The notes: generated by a model not told the origin, from the sequence alone. DNA of 23,254 nucleotides from Candidatus Rokuibacteriota bacterium (GCA_016201645.1 JACQCL010000171.1:1-23254), one strand, 5' to 3'. Shown: positions 7,932 to 15,824, numbered from the stretch's first letter. Made by a program: numbers and translations.

Positions 7932-8744
7932 ATGGCGTCGTTCGACCTCGTCGTCCTGGACCTAGACGGGACGATCCTCGACCGGTCGATGATCCTGGAT
8001 CCGGCCCTCGTAGCCGCGGTCCGGAAGGCGGTCGGGCGTGGGTGCGCGGTGACGCTGGCGACGGGGCGCATGCCGGCTGCTACGCGGCGTTACTGGGAGG
8101 AGCTGGGCATCCGGGCGCCGGTGATCCTCTATAACGGCGCCCTCGTGCGGGAGCCGACGACCGGGCGGAATCTCTCGGTCACCGGCCTCCCGCCCGGGCT
8201 TCCCTGGACACTTTACGAGATCTATGCCAACGCTCCTGTGCACCCGCTCTTCTATCGCGACGACGCGCTGTACTGCCTGGAGCCGACCCATGCTGTGCTG
8301 ACCTATTGTCGGGAAATGGGGGTGGAGGCCGAGAGGATTCCAGAGCCGGAATCTTTCTTGGAAACCGGTTCCTTCATTAAGTGTCTCTTCATCGGCCATC
8401 CGGCGGATCTCTCCACCCTTCGCGCCGAGCTGACGCCCGCGACGGGCTCTGCCGCCCGGCTTGTCCTGAGCCGGACCGATTACCTGGAGTTGCTTCCCTC
8501 CGGGGTCTCCAAAGGCGAGGCGCTCAAGGTCGTGGCCCGCCACCTGGGAATTCCGCCCGCGCGAACGATCGCGGTGGGTGACCAGGAGAACGACCTCGAG
8601 ATGATCCAGGGGGCCGGTGTCGGGATCGCGATGCCGAACTCACCGGCGGCTGTGCAGGCAGGAGCCCACCGAGTGGCCCCGCTCCCCGAGGCCGGCGGGC
8701 TCCTGGCGCTGTTGGCGGACCTCTGCCCAGAGTATTTTGGTTGA
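7932..8744 (+). CDS. Cof-type HAD-IIB phosphatase
   Basis: 270 aa. HAD motif I is DLDGT at residues 10-14 (nucleophile Asp10, acid/base Asp12); motif II is TLATGR; motif III Lys is in SKGEAL; motif IV is GDQENDLEM, characteristic of Cof-like HAD-IIB enzymes. The middle part (about residues 85-190) is the C2-type cap that sets specificity. These soluble enzymes dephosphorylate sugar phosphates, FMN or pyridoxal phosphate; the substrate cannot be predicted. ATG 7932 is chosen because it puts motif I at the normal distance from the N-terminus; the frame is open further upstream. The next gene starts 4 bp after its stop. Confidence 0.88.
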   Translation: MASFDLVVLDLDGTILDRSMILDPALVAAVRKAVGRGCAVTLATGRMPAATRRYWEELGIRAPVILYNGALVREPTTGRNLSVTGLPPGLPWTLYEIYANAPVHPLFYRDDALYCLEPTHAVLTYCREMGVEAERIPEPESFLETGSFIKCLFIGHPADLSTLRAELTPATGSAARLVLSRTDYLELLPSGVSKGEALKVVARHLGIPPARTIAVGDQENDLEMIQGAGVGIAMPNSPAAVQAGAHRVAPLPEAGGLLALLADLCPEYFG

Positions 8745-8748
8745 CCCG

Positions 8749-9582
8749 ATGGCGCTGCATCCGGATCCCTACCGTGCCGCAGACCGCCAGCCGGATCCCC
8801 TCCAGATGGTTCAGAGCCTGGAGAGCCGCGGGCGGATGCCGTCGCAGGTCCGGCTCCGGCGACGCTTCCTGGCCTTCGCGGGGATCAGGCCGGGATGGAA
8901 AGTGGTGGAGGTCGGGAGCGGCAGCGGCGTGGTCTGCCGCGATGTGGCCCTCGTCGTCGGCGAGAAGGGGCGGGTGGTTGGCGTGGACCCGAGCCGGGTG
9001 TTCGTGCGGGAGGCGCGGAGGCTGGCGCGGACGAGCGGACTGGGTTCCCGGCTGCGTTTCGAAGTTGGGGACGGTAGGCGTCTCCGCTTCAGCGACGGGA
9101 CGTTTGACGCGACGCTCGCGGTCACCGTGCTCCTTCACGTGCCTGATGCCGACGGGCTCCTCGGAGAGATGATCCGCGTCACGCGCCCGGGAGGCATCGT
9201 GGCGGTGCAGGATCAAGACTTCGGGGCCCTCGCCCTCGACCATCCTGACCGGGCGCTCACCCAACGGATCTTGGACGGCGTGGCCAAGAAGATTTACGCC
9301 GACCCGTGGAGCGGCCGGACCCTCTTCCGGAAGCTTTCGTCCCTCGGCCTCGAGTCGGTGCGCCTTCTCACCGATGTTTATCAGGATACGACCTTCGAGC
9401 CCTGGACCCGCACCTTCCTCCAGCGCCGCGCAGAGAACGCGGTGAAGTGGAAGATGGTGGGGGAGCGGGACGCCGAACGCTGGCTGGCGGGGATCGAGGC
9501 CCGAGCGTACGCGAAGACCTTCTGCCTGACGCTGAACTTCTACGGCGTCGTGGGGCTCAAGCCGGGGGGGCGAACTCGGTGA
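8749..9582 (+). CDS. SAM-dependent methyltransferase (class I, UbiE/type-11-like)
   Basis: 277 aa. Motif I VEVGSGSG forms the SAM-binding loop, with acidic motif GVDPSR and later VGDGRRLRFSDGTFD and RVTRPGG, the usual order for Methyltransf_11/25 enzymes. The C-terminal third is longer than the minimal fold and probably shapes the acceptor site. Soluble. ATG 8749 is 4 bp after the HAD stop codon, and the stop overlaps the next gene's GTG in a GTGA, so translation is probably coupled on both sides. The methyl acceptor is unknown, and nothing nearby identifies a biosynthetic pathway. Confidence 0.85.
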   Translation: MALHPDPYRAADRQPDPLQMVQSLESRGRMPSQVRLRRRFLAFAGIRPGWKVVEVGSGSGVVCRDVALVVGEKGRVVGVDPSRVFVREARRLARTSGLGSRLRFEVGDGRRLRFSDGTFDATLAVTVLLHVPDADGLLGEMIRVTRPGGIVAVQDQDFGALALDHPDRALTQRILDGVAKKIYADPWSGRTLFRKLSSLGLESVRLLTDVYQDTTFEPWTRTFLQRRAENAVKWKMVGERDAERWLAGIEARAYAKTFCLTLNFYGVVGLKPGGRTR

Positions 9583-10487
9583 ACCGCCTCCTGCCCGTGC
9601 TGGCGGCGGCCGTCCTGCTGCCTCCACCCCCGGCCGCCGCCGGCCCGGCTTTTGATGGGAAGGCGGCCTTCGCCCACGTCGAGCGGCTCGTGGGCTTGGG
9701 GCCGCGGCCGGCGGGATCGGAGCCTCTCGCCCGCGCCCGGCGCTACATCGTGGACGAGTTGAAGAAGGCCGGTGCTCGGGTCAGAGAACAAGCCTTCACG
9801 GCGGGGACTCCCGACGGGCCGGTTCGAATGGTCAATGTCATCGCCGAGCTGCCCGGCCGCCGGCCCGAGGTGATCCTCGTCGGCGGCCATTACGACACGA
9901 AGTTCTTCCCGCATTTCACGTTTGTGGGCGCCAACGACGGGGGATCGAGCAGCGGGTTCCTGCTGGAGCTGGCCAGGGTGCTCGGGCCGAGGCCCAGGGA
10001 GTTCACCTACTGGATCGTGTTCTTCGACGGGGAGGAAGCCCGCCGCGAGTGGAGCGCGACCGACGGGATCTACGGTTCGCGCCACCTTGTCGCTTCGCTG
10101 GAGCGCGACGGCCGCGTGAGGCGGCTCCGGGCGGTCGTGGTGGTGGACATGATCGGAGACCGCAAGCTCAACATCCGGCGGGACCCCACCTCCACGCCGT
10201 GGCTCACCGATCTCCTCTGGGGGAGCGCCCGGCGGCTCGGTCACCGGGCCCACTTCCTGGATGAGCCCCTCGCCGTGGAAGACGACCACGTGCCGTTTCT
10301 CAAGGCCGGGATCCCCTCGGCGCTCATCATCGACTTCGACTACGACCCCTACTGGCACACGCCGCAGGACACGCTCGATAAGCTGTCGCCGCGGAGCCTC
10401 CAGATCGTGGGTGAGATCCTGCTCGACGCCTTCCCGGCCCTGGAGATCCTGCTGCTGCGCGGCGACCCCAGAGACCGCCCGCGATGA
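9579..10487 (+). CDS. Exported M28-family zinc enzyme resembling animal-type glutaminyl cyclase
   Basis: 302 aa from GTG 9579, overlapping the previous stop by 4 bp. A signal peptide (hydrophobic about residues 4-23, cleavage near AAAGPA) predicts export. The M28 metal-site residues are present: His104/Asp106 in GGHYDTK, Asp120 in GANDGG, Glu152/Glu153 in FFDGEEA, Asp190 in VVDMIGD and His260 in YWHTP. The surroundings match glutaminyl-peptide cyclotransferases better than aminopeptidases: FFDGEEA followed by a Trp and YGSRHL, then DDHVPFL (Asp235/236), then Trp259-His260. Human glutaminyl cyclase has closely similar blocks. Such enzymes form N-terminal pyroglutamate. General aminopeptidase activity remains possible. 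Confidence 0.82.
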   Translation: MNRLLPVLAAAVLLPPPPAAAGPAFDGKAAFAHVERLVGLGPRPAGSEPLARARRYIVDELKKAGARVREQAFTAGTPDGPVRMVNVIAELPGRRPEVILVGGHYDTKFFPHFTFVGANDGGSSSGFLLELARVLGPRPREFTYWIVFFDGEEARREWSATDGIYGSRHLVASLERDGRVRRLRAVVVVDMIGDRKLNIRRDPTSTPWLTDLLWGSARRLGHRAHFLDEPLAVEDDHVPFLKAGIPSALIIDFDYDPYWHTPQDTLDKLSPRSLQIVGEILLDAFPALEILLLRGDPRDRPR

Positions 10488-10512
10488 GCCACCGTTTTCC
10501 CTCTTCTTGCTC

Positions 10513-10518
10513 TATAAT
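10513..10518 (+). promoter_or_regulatory. Perfect -10 hexamer before the solute-binding protein
   Basis: TATAAT lies 13 nt upstream of ATG 10532. No good -35 is seen 16-18 bp upstream. If active it would give the binding protein its own transcript with a leader of only a few bases. Confidence 0.4.
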
Positions 10519-10531
10519 GTGCGCCGGGTAT

Positions 10532-11863
10532 ATGCGCCTCTGGCTGAAGCTCGTGGCCGTCAGCGTGACGATCGCGGTGAGTGTGCCGCCGGCTCTCGCG
10601 GCCACGAAGGAAGTGGTGATCGTCACGTCCTTTCCAAAGGAGCTGTTCGAGGCTTACAAAAAAGCGTTCGAGGGGTCGCGGCCGGGAGTGAAGGTCGTCA
10701 TCAAGCCTCAGCAGACCAACGCGGCGATTACCTATCTGCGCGAGACGCGGGCCAAGCCGGACGCGGACATCTTCTGGGCTTCGGCGGTGGACGCCTTCCA
10801 GGTGCTGAAGGCCGACGGCCTCTTGGAGCGGCTGACGCTGCCGGAAGCTCTTCTCAGGCGCATCCCGAAGAGCATCGGGACCTTCCCGATCCACGACCCT
10901 GACGGGCACTTCTTTGGCTTCGCCGTCTCGGGCTATGGTCTCATGTGGAACACGCGGTACTTGGCGCTCCACAAGCTCCCCGCGCCGAAGGAATGGACCG
11001 ATCTCGCGGACCCGCGCTACCACGGCCACCTGGTGATCTCGGCCCCCAGCCGGAGCGGCACGACGCACCTGACCATCGAGGTGATCCTTCAGGCGTACGG
11101 TTGGGAGAGGGGGTGGGCCCTGCTCCTTCAGATGGGGGGCAACATGGGGTCCATTACCGAGCGCAGCTTCGGCGTTCCTGAGGCGGTCATCTCCGGGCAA
11201 TACGGAATCGGCGTGGTGATCGACTTCTTCGGCTTGAGCGCGATTTCCTCGGGTCACCCGATCGCCTTCGCCTACCCGTCGTTGACCTCGGTCGTGCCCG
11301 CGTCCGTGGGAGCGATCAAGGGCGGCCCGAATCCGGAGAACGCGCGGGCCTTCATCGAATACCTGCTCTCCGACGAGGGGCAGCTCCGGCTCTTTTCCCC
11401 CGAGATCGGCCGGCTGCCGGTGGTTCCCGACCTGTACGCCAAGGCTCCGGCCAGTTACCCGAACCTCTTCACGATGAAGCTCGGCGGGGTCAACTTCGAC
11501 TCCAAGCTCTCCTCCTCCCGGCGGAACGTCGTGAACTCTCTCTACGATCACCTGATCATGTTCCGTCACGCCGAGCTCAAAGCCGCCTGGGCCGCCATTT
11601 TCGCTGCGGAGAGCGCCATCGCCAAAGCCAAGTCGGAAGGCCGGAACCTTTCCCAGGCTGAGGTAGCCCTCGCCGAAGCAAGGAAGCTCGCGAGCTCCAT
11701 GCCGGTGGACGCCGCCCGCGCCTCCGACAAGGAGGTCAACGCCGCGTTCAAGGACAAGCCCGACGTCAAATCGAAGCTCGAAACCGAGTGGGACAGCTTC
11801 GCCAAGACCAGCTACGACCGCGCCCGGCAGCTCGCCGAGCGCGCCCTGGCCGGAGTGAAGTAG
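10532..11863 (+). CDS. ABC transporter solute-binding protein, Fbp-like, with C-terminal extension
   Basis: 443 aa from ATG 10532, which gives a textbook signal peptide (MRLWLKL, then a hydrophobic core, then PPALA at the cleavage site). An in-frame ATG at 10484 overlaps the previous stop as ATGA and would add 16 residues. The mature protein opens with VVIVTSFPKELFEAY and later has WNTRYL and GHLVISAPSRSGTTH, typical of periplasmic type-2 binding proteins for ferric iron, phosphonates or related ligands. The adjacent tyrosine pair of ferric-binding FbpA is not apparent. The last 100 or so residues are a charged helical extension beyond the usual length of about 340 aa. The matching permease and ATPase are probably those at 15833 and 17787, although a signalling cassette separates them. 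Confidence 0.85.
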   Translation: MRLWLKLVAVSVTIAVSVPPALAATKEVVIVTSFPKELFEAYKKAFEGSRPGVKVVIKPQQTNAAITYLRETRAKPDADIFWASAVDAFQVLKADGLLERLTLPEALLRRIPKSIGTFPIHDPDGHFFGFAVSGYGLMWNTRYLALHKLPAPKEWTDLADPRYHGHLVISAPSRSGTTHLTIEVILQAYGWERGWALLLQMGGNMGSITERSFGVPEAVISGQYGIGVVIDFFGLSAISSGHPIAFAYPSLTSVVPASVGAIKGGPNPENARAFIEYLLSDEGQLRLFSPEIGRLPVVPDLYAKAPASYPNLFTMKLGGVNFDSKLSSSRRNVVNSLYDHLIMFRHAELKAAWAAIFAAESAIAKAKSEGRNLSQAEVALAEARKLASSMPVDAARASDKEVNAAFKDKPDVKSKLETEWDSFAKTSYDRARQLAERALAGVK

Positions 11864-12041
11864 GAGCGGCCGTCGGCTTCCGCGGATAAGCGCCAGCGTG
11901 ACATGTAGGTGTCATCCTGGCATCACCTCGTTCGGAAAAAGATGGGGAAAACGGCGGGACCCCTCAAAATTGCAGGTGCAAGCCTCGCTGGTTTTTGATT
12001 TGCAAGATGGGCATGACGGATGATCGTCTGGTGAGCGCCCG
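11864..12041. other. Intergenic region with short inverted repeats
   Basis: 178 bp between the binding protein and the first REC-PP2C gene. It holds TGACA/TGTCA (11899-11914, 6-nt loop) and TTGCA-GG-TGCAA (11970-11981), either of which could be an operator half-site pair. No convincing terminator or sigma-70 promoter is recognised. Confidence 0.35.
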
Positions 12042-13211
12042 ATGAATGGCAGGCAGAGCGCGACGATTCTCTTCGCCGACGACGACCCGGCGTTGAGCGG
12101 GTTCATGGACGTGATTTTGACGCGAGCGGGTTACAACGTGGTCAGGGCGTCGGATGGCGTTGAGGCCATGGAGCGGGTCAGGCAATCGCCTCCGGACCTG
12201 ATCCTTCTGGATATCATGATGCCCCGGCTCGACGGTCTGGAAGTCCTCCGGGCTCTCCGTCATGACCCGGAGACTTCTCAGATTCCCATCATCATGCTGA
12301 CGCAGAAAACCCACGTCGAGGACCGGGTGAAAGGGTTTGAGTCCGGGGCCGACGACTACGTGCCCAAACCGTTCGAGCCTCAGGAGCTACTCGCGCGCAT
12401 CTATGCGCTCCTCAAACGGAGCGAGAAGGTCCGGGCCCTCGGTCCGCTCATGGGCGTGCTCGGGGAGTGGTTCTCGGCACAGGGGATCGAACAGCTCGGT
12501 CACGAGCTGGAGACCGCCCGCGAGATCCAGTTCCGGCTCCTCCCGCCGTCCCTGCCTACGCTGGGTGGCGTGGAGGTGGGCGCGATGGTCGTCCCGACCA
12601 AAAGCGTCGGCGGGGATTTCTACGACTTCATTCCGATGCCAAGCGGGATCGGGTTCGCGGTGGGCGACGTGTCGGGGAAGGGGATCCCCGCAGCCCTCCT
12701 CATGGTCATGGTCCGATCGCTTCTGCGCGCCACGGCCTCGGAGCTGATCGCCCCGGAAGAGATCGTCGCGCGGTTGAACCGGTTTCTGTACCGTGATCTC
12801 CCCTCCTCGATGTACGTGACGATGGTCTTCTGCGTGCTGCCGTTGGGCGCCGACCGCCGGTTGCGCGTGATTAACGCGGGCCACGCCAATCCGCTCCTGC
12901 TGCGTCCCGGACAGCCCCCCCGCGTCCTCGAGGTCGGAGGACCGGTCCTGGGCGCTTTCAGGGCGATGAGATACCCGCACGAGGAAGCGGTCCTTCAGCC
13001 CGCGGATCTGTTCGTGATCTACACCGACGGCGTGGTGGAAGCCCCGGACCGGTCGGGTCGCGCGCTCGGCGTCGAGGGCCTCGCCGCCCTGATCGAGCCG
13101 CGCCGATCGGAGCACCCGCAGGCGATCGTTCGGGCCGTGCTCGAGGAGATCCGCGGTCGAAGCACGGGTCCGAGCCGGGATGATCTCACGCTCCTCATCC
13201 TGAAGGCGTGA
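12042..13211 (+). CDS. Response regulator with SpoIIE/RsbU-type PP2C phosphatase output (copy 1)
   Basis: 389 aa. The receiver domain (about residues 6-125) has DDD at 13-15, phospho-acceptor Asp57, Thr87 and Lys109. A conserved helical linker (SEKVRALGPLMGVLGEWF, about 127-144) leads into a PP2C domain (about 155-388). Metal-binding acidic residues are intact: Asp192 in GGDFYDF, Asp209 in GDVSGKG, Asp329 in TDGVVE and Asp380/381 in RDDLTL. By family knowledge, phosphorylation of the receiver controls dephosphorylation of a STAS-domain anti-anti-sigma factor; the STAS gene at 14945 is the obvious candidate. GGTGAG lies 7 nt before the ATG. No kinase for the receiver is in the window. Confidence 0.92.
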   Translation: MNGRQSATILFADDDPALSGFMDVILTRAGYNVVRASDGVEAMERVRQSPPDLILLDIMMPRLDGLEVLRALRHDPETSQIPIIMLTQKTHVEDRVKGFESGADDYVPKPFEPQELLARIYALLKRSEKVRALGPLMGVLGEWFSAQGIEQLGHELETAREIQFRLLPPSLPTLGGVEVGAMVVPTKSVGGDFYDFIPMPSGIGFAVGDVSGKGIPAALLMVMVRSLLRATASELIAPEEIVARLNRFLYRDLPSSMYVTMVFCVLPLGADRRLRVINAGHANPLLLRPGQPPRVLEVGGPVLGAFRAMRYPHEEAVLQPADLFVIYTDGVVEAPDRSGRALGVEGLAALIEPRRSEHPQAIVRAVLEEIRGRSTGPSRDDLTLLILKA

Positions 13212-13237
13212 TCTCCCTGTGACCATGGAGAGCGTTC

Positions 13238-14404
13238 ATGGCTGATGCCGATCGGGTCGCAAAGATCCTCGTCGTGGACGACAATCCCGACAACGTGGAG
13301 CTGGCCCGGGCCGTGGTGGAGGGCGCGGGGTACGCGGCGACCACGGCGGCAGACGGGATCGAGGCGCTCGAGTGCGTCAAAGCGTCCCTCCCGGACTTGA
13401 TCCTGCTGGACGTGATGATGCCGCGGCTCGACGGGCTGGGGGTCCTCCAAGCGCTCCGAAACAACCCGGCCACGTCGCAAATCCCCGTGATCATGCTGAC
13501 GGCCAAGGCGGCCGTGTCCGACCGCGTCGAGGGTCTCCAGCGCGGCGCCGACGACTACGTCCCGAAACCGTTCGCCGCGACCGAGCTGCTGGCGCGGATC
13601 CAGACGCTCCTCAAGCGCAGCGAAAAGCTTCGCTACCTGAACCCCCTGATGGGTGTCCTCGGAGATTGGTTCTCGGCTCGCGGGGTCGAGCGCCTGTCGC
13701 GGGAACTCGAGGTGGCGCGCGAGATCCAGATGTCTCTCCTGCCTCGGGTCCCGCCCCCCACGCACGGGATCGAGCTGGGCGCCGTGCTGCACTCGTCGGA
13801 GACAGTCAGCGGCGACTTCTACGATTTTCTCCCGATGCCGGACGGCACCCTCGGCATCTCGGTGGGGGATGTGTCCGGCAAGGGGATTCCTGCCGCGCTC
13901 CTCATGATCATGGTGCGCACGCTCTTCCGCGTGACCGCCTCGGACGGTGAGTCTCCCGGAAAAGTCCTGGCCCGCATCAACCGCTACCTCTGCCGCGACA
14001 TCCCCCCCTCCATGTTCGTGACGATGTTTTTCTGTCTGCTGGGGCCGGACCGTCAGCTCGTGTACGGGGACGCCGGCCACGTCAAGCCGATTCTGCTCCG
14101 TCCCGGCCACCCGCCCCGGGAGCTGGAGGCGGAGGGGATGATCCTGGGGGTGCTGGAGGATGCGGAGTTCGATGAGCGGCCGCTCCAGCTCGCCCCGGGG
14201 GATTTGCTCGCGCTCTTCACCGACGGGGTGGTGGAGTCCGTCGGGCCCGACGGCCGCATGCTGGGGTTTGACGGCCTGAATGCCCTCTTGGAGGCCAACC
14301 GTGCGAAGCCGCACCAAGCCATTGCCGAGGCGATCGCGGGCGAGATCAAGAAGAGTCCGGGGCCCCTCCGTGATGACCTCACGCTGGTCGTCCTGCGGGC
14401 CTAA
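13238..14404 (+). CDS. Response regulator with SpoIIE/RsbU-type PP2C phosphatase output (copy 2)
   Basis: 388 aa, a tandem paralogue of the preceding gene, 26 bp downstream. The receiver has the VDDN acidic cluster, a phospho-acceptor Asp in LDVMMP, Thr in MLTAK and Lys in VPKPF. The linker SEKLRYLNPLMGVLGDWF is nearly identical to copy 1. The PP2C domain keeps SGDFYDF, GDVSGKG, TDGVVE and RDDLTL, so both paralogues should be catalytically competent. The receivers and C-terminal halves differ more, which fits two inputs converging on one target. GGAG lies shortly before ATG 13238. Likely partner: the STAS protein at 14945. Confidence 0.92.
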   Translation: MADADRVAKILVVDDNPDNVELARAVVEGAGYAATTAADGIEALECVKASLPDLILLDVMMPRLDGLGVLQALRNNPATSQIPVIMLTAKAAVSDRVEGLQRGADDYVPKPFAATELLARIQTLLKRSEKLRYLNPLMGVLGDWFSARGVERLSRELEVAREIQMSLLPRVPPPTHGIELGAVLHSSETVSGDFYDFLPMPDGTLGISVGDVSGKGIPAALLMIMVRTLFRVTASDGESPGKVLARINRYLCRDIPPSMFVTMFFCLLGPDRQLVYGDAGHVKPILLRPGHPPRELEAEGMILGVLEDAEFDERPLQLAPGDLLALFTDGVVESVGPDGRMLGFDGLNALLEANRAKPHQAIAEAIAGEIKKSPGPLRDDLTLVVLRA

Positions 14405-14414
14405 GGGGGGGAGT

Positions 14415-14443
14415 TTGGGTCGCCGCGGCTGCCCTGCTATACT
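14415..14443 (+). promoter_or_regulatory. Sigma-70-type extended -10 promoter for the RsbW/STAS pair
   Basis: TTGGGT (14415-14420), a 17-bp spacer, then TATACT (14438-14443) preceded by an extended -10 TGC. The kinase start codon is 38 nt downstream. This would let the kinase and STAS genes be transcribed apart from the two phosphatases. Confidence 0.55.
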
Positions 14444-14481
14444 CGGAAAAACGCCGGTAGAAAGCCGAGCGTGATGCCCCC

Positions 14482-14925
14482 ATGATCGGCGAGGGCCCGG
14501 AGGGAACCTTCGTGTTGACCAGTGAGCCGCAGCGCCTGGCTGGACTCAGAGAGTGGCTGCGCGAGGAGCTCACGCGGCACAAGGTGGAACAGCAGGAGCA
14601 ATTCGGCCTCCAGGTGGCGGTGGGAGAGATCTGTTCGAACTCGATCAAGCACGCGTACAATTGGCTCGGGGGAAAGCCGATACACGTTTCGGTGCGGGGG
14701 ACCGACGACCGACTCATCATCGAGGTGCGGGACTTCGGCAAGAAATTCGATCCGCAATCGTACCAGCCCCCCGACCTCGAGGCGGTTCCCGAGGGTGGGA
14801 TCGGCCTTCACCTCGTCAGGCAGTTTGTGGATGAGCTCTCGTTTGACGTGACAGAGGAGCAGGGCACGCGATGGACGCTGGTGAAGTATCGTCCAGGACG
14901 AACGCCGGGGGCGCGGCCGGCATAA
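14482..14925 (+). CDS. RsbW-type anti-sigma serine kinase
   Basis: 147 aa, the usual size of stand-alone RsbW/SpoIIAB-like GHKL kinases. The ATP-binding Bergerat fold is visible: N box EICSNSIKHAY with Glu49 and Asn53, G1 box VRDFGKKFD, and G2 box GGIGLHLVRQFVDE. Family members phosphorylate a serine on their STAS partner and, in the partner-free state, bind and inhibit a sigma factor or another target. The STAS gene follows after 19 bp. No sigma-factor gene is present in the window, so the inhibited target is unknown. The Shine-Dalgarno before ATG 14482 is weak. Confidence 0.9.
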   Translation: MIGEGPEGTFVLTSEPQRLAGLREWLREELTRHKVEQQEQFGLQVAVGEICSNSIKHAYNWLGGKPIHVSVRGTDDRLIIEVRDFGKKFDPQSYQPPDLEAVPEGGIGLHLVRQFVDELSFDVTEEQGTRWTLVKYRPGRTPGARPA

Positions 14926-14944
14926 TCTTCGGAAGGAGGCGCTG

Positions 14945-15280
14945 ATGGAGATCGAGGTCACTCAGTCGAAAAGCGTCACGGTCGTGGTTCCCAGCGGGGA
15001 TCTCGACATGGGGGCCGCCGACCAGATCCGACGGGTCCTGACCGAGCTGATCGACAAGGGCCAGCTGAAGCTCGTCATGGATCTGGGCGGCGTGGGGTAC
15101 ATTGATAGCTCTGGGCTGGGCACGCTGGTCGCGGCGATGAAGCAGGCCCGGGCCGCCGGAGGGAACCTCAAGCTCTGCGCCCTCCAGGACGACGTGCGCT
15201 CGATCTTCGAGATGACCCGCCTGATCAAGGTGATGGCCGTTCACGCCACCCGCCAGGAGGCCGTGGCTTCGTGGGGGTAG
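14945..15280 (+). CDS. STAS-domain anti-anti-sigma factor (RsbV/SpoIIAA-like)
   Basis: 111 aa, a single STAS domain. The phosphorylation site is DSSGLG (Asp54, Ser55, Ser56), where the adjacent kinase should act and which the two PP2C proteins should dephosphorylate. An excellent Shine-Dalgarno (GGAAGGAGG, 14931-14939) precedes ATG 14945 by 5 nt and is much stronger than that of the kinase gene, which suggests the antagonist is made in excess. The stop codon is followed at once by a large inverted repeat. The phosphatase, kinase, antagonist order matches established partner-switching operons. Confidence 0.92.
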   Translation: MEIEVTQSKSVTVVVPSGDLDMGAADQIRRVLTELIDKGQLKLVMDLGGVGYIDSSGLGTLVAAMKQARAAGGNLKLCALQDDVRSIFEMTRLIKVMAVHATRQEAVASWG

Positions 15281-15282
15281 TC

Positions 15283-15340
15283 CCACTGGTGCGTTGCGGG
15301 CTTTGCCGAGTCTCTGGGGACCGGCCGCCCGCACCAGTGG
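15283..15340. repeat. 11-bp perfect inverted repeat between the STAS gene and the membrane-protein gene
   Basis: CCACTGGTGCG (15283-15293) and CGCACCAGTGG (15330-15340) match perfectly with a 36-nt loop. The first arm starts 2 bp after the STAS stop; the second ends 1 bp before ATG 15342. No T-tract follows. It could be an RNA hairpin attenuating read-through, masking the next start, or defining an mRNA end, or a DNA operator. Confidence 0.6.
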
Positions 15341-15341
15341 A

Positions 15342-15824
15342 ATGACGTCGGTCATGCCAGGGGGTCTGCGTTTCGCCCGCTACGCCTCTCCCCTTGAGAT
15401 CGGTTTCGGGTTACTTCTGCTGGGCATTCTCACCCTCGTGTTTTCCCCCTTCTATCCCTACGGCGCCCTTGCTCTGGTCGCGCTCGTCGCCGTTCGGAAC
15501 GGGGTGCGGGAGGGCCTAACGACCGCGGTCTGCGCCTGGGGACTCTATCTGGCTCTGGCCTGGGGCCGGTCGCGAGGGGCGTGGGGGGCGATGCTGCAAA
15601 CGGCTGAGACCTACGCCACCCTCTTGCTCCTCGTGACCGGGGGGGTCGCTTTCGGAGCCATCGGTCTCGGTCATCGTCGCGCCCTCCGCGCGCTCCAGCA
15701 ACGGGTGGACGAGCTCGAGCTGGAGTTGGCGGACCAGGGCGTCCGGTTCCTGGAGGCCCTCGAAGAGAAGCAGGCGCTGGAGCAGCGCTTGGCCAAAGAC
15801 CGCTCAACCGGACCGGGCGCCTGA
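15342..15824 (+). CDS. Membrane protein with about four TM segments and a C-terminal coiled coil
   Basis: 160 aa from ATG 15342; ATG 15354 is an alternative. Hydrophobic stretches at about residues 19-36, 38-51, 58-75 and 87-108 predict three to four TM helices. They are followed by a charged helix rich in Leu, Glu and Gln (LRALQQRVDELELELADQG, then the segment ending in QALEQRLAKD), a likely cytoplasmic coiled coil. The protein then stops without a catalytic domain. The layout recalls the membrane plus coiled-coil half of PelD-like or GAF sensor proteins, but no family is recognised with confidence. It sits between the STAS gene and the permease (8 bp gap). It might anchor a partner-switching component or the permease; that is inference. 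Confidence 0.7.
   Translation: MTSVMPGGLRFARYASPLEIGFGLLLLGILTLVFSPFYPYGALALVALVAVRNGVREGLTTAVCAWGLYLALAWGRSRGAWGAMLQTAETYATLLLLVTGGVAFGAIGLGHRRALRALQQRVDELELELADQGVRFLEALEEKQALEQRLAKDRSTGPGA

Noticed and set aside
10349..11569. Long minus-strand open frame opposite the solute-binding protein
   Set aside because: Same pattern of shadow composition. The plus strand encodes a well-matched signal peptide and binding-protein fold.
13019..14317. Minus-strand frame of 432 codons opposite the second REC-PP2C gene
   Set aside because: The opposite strand encodes a complete receiver and phosphatase; this frame has no recognisable domain.
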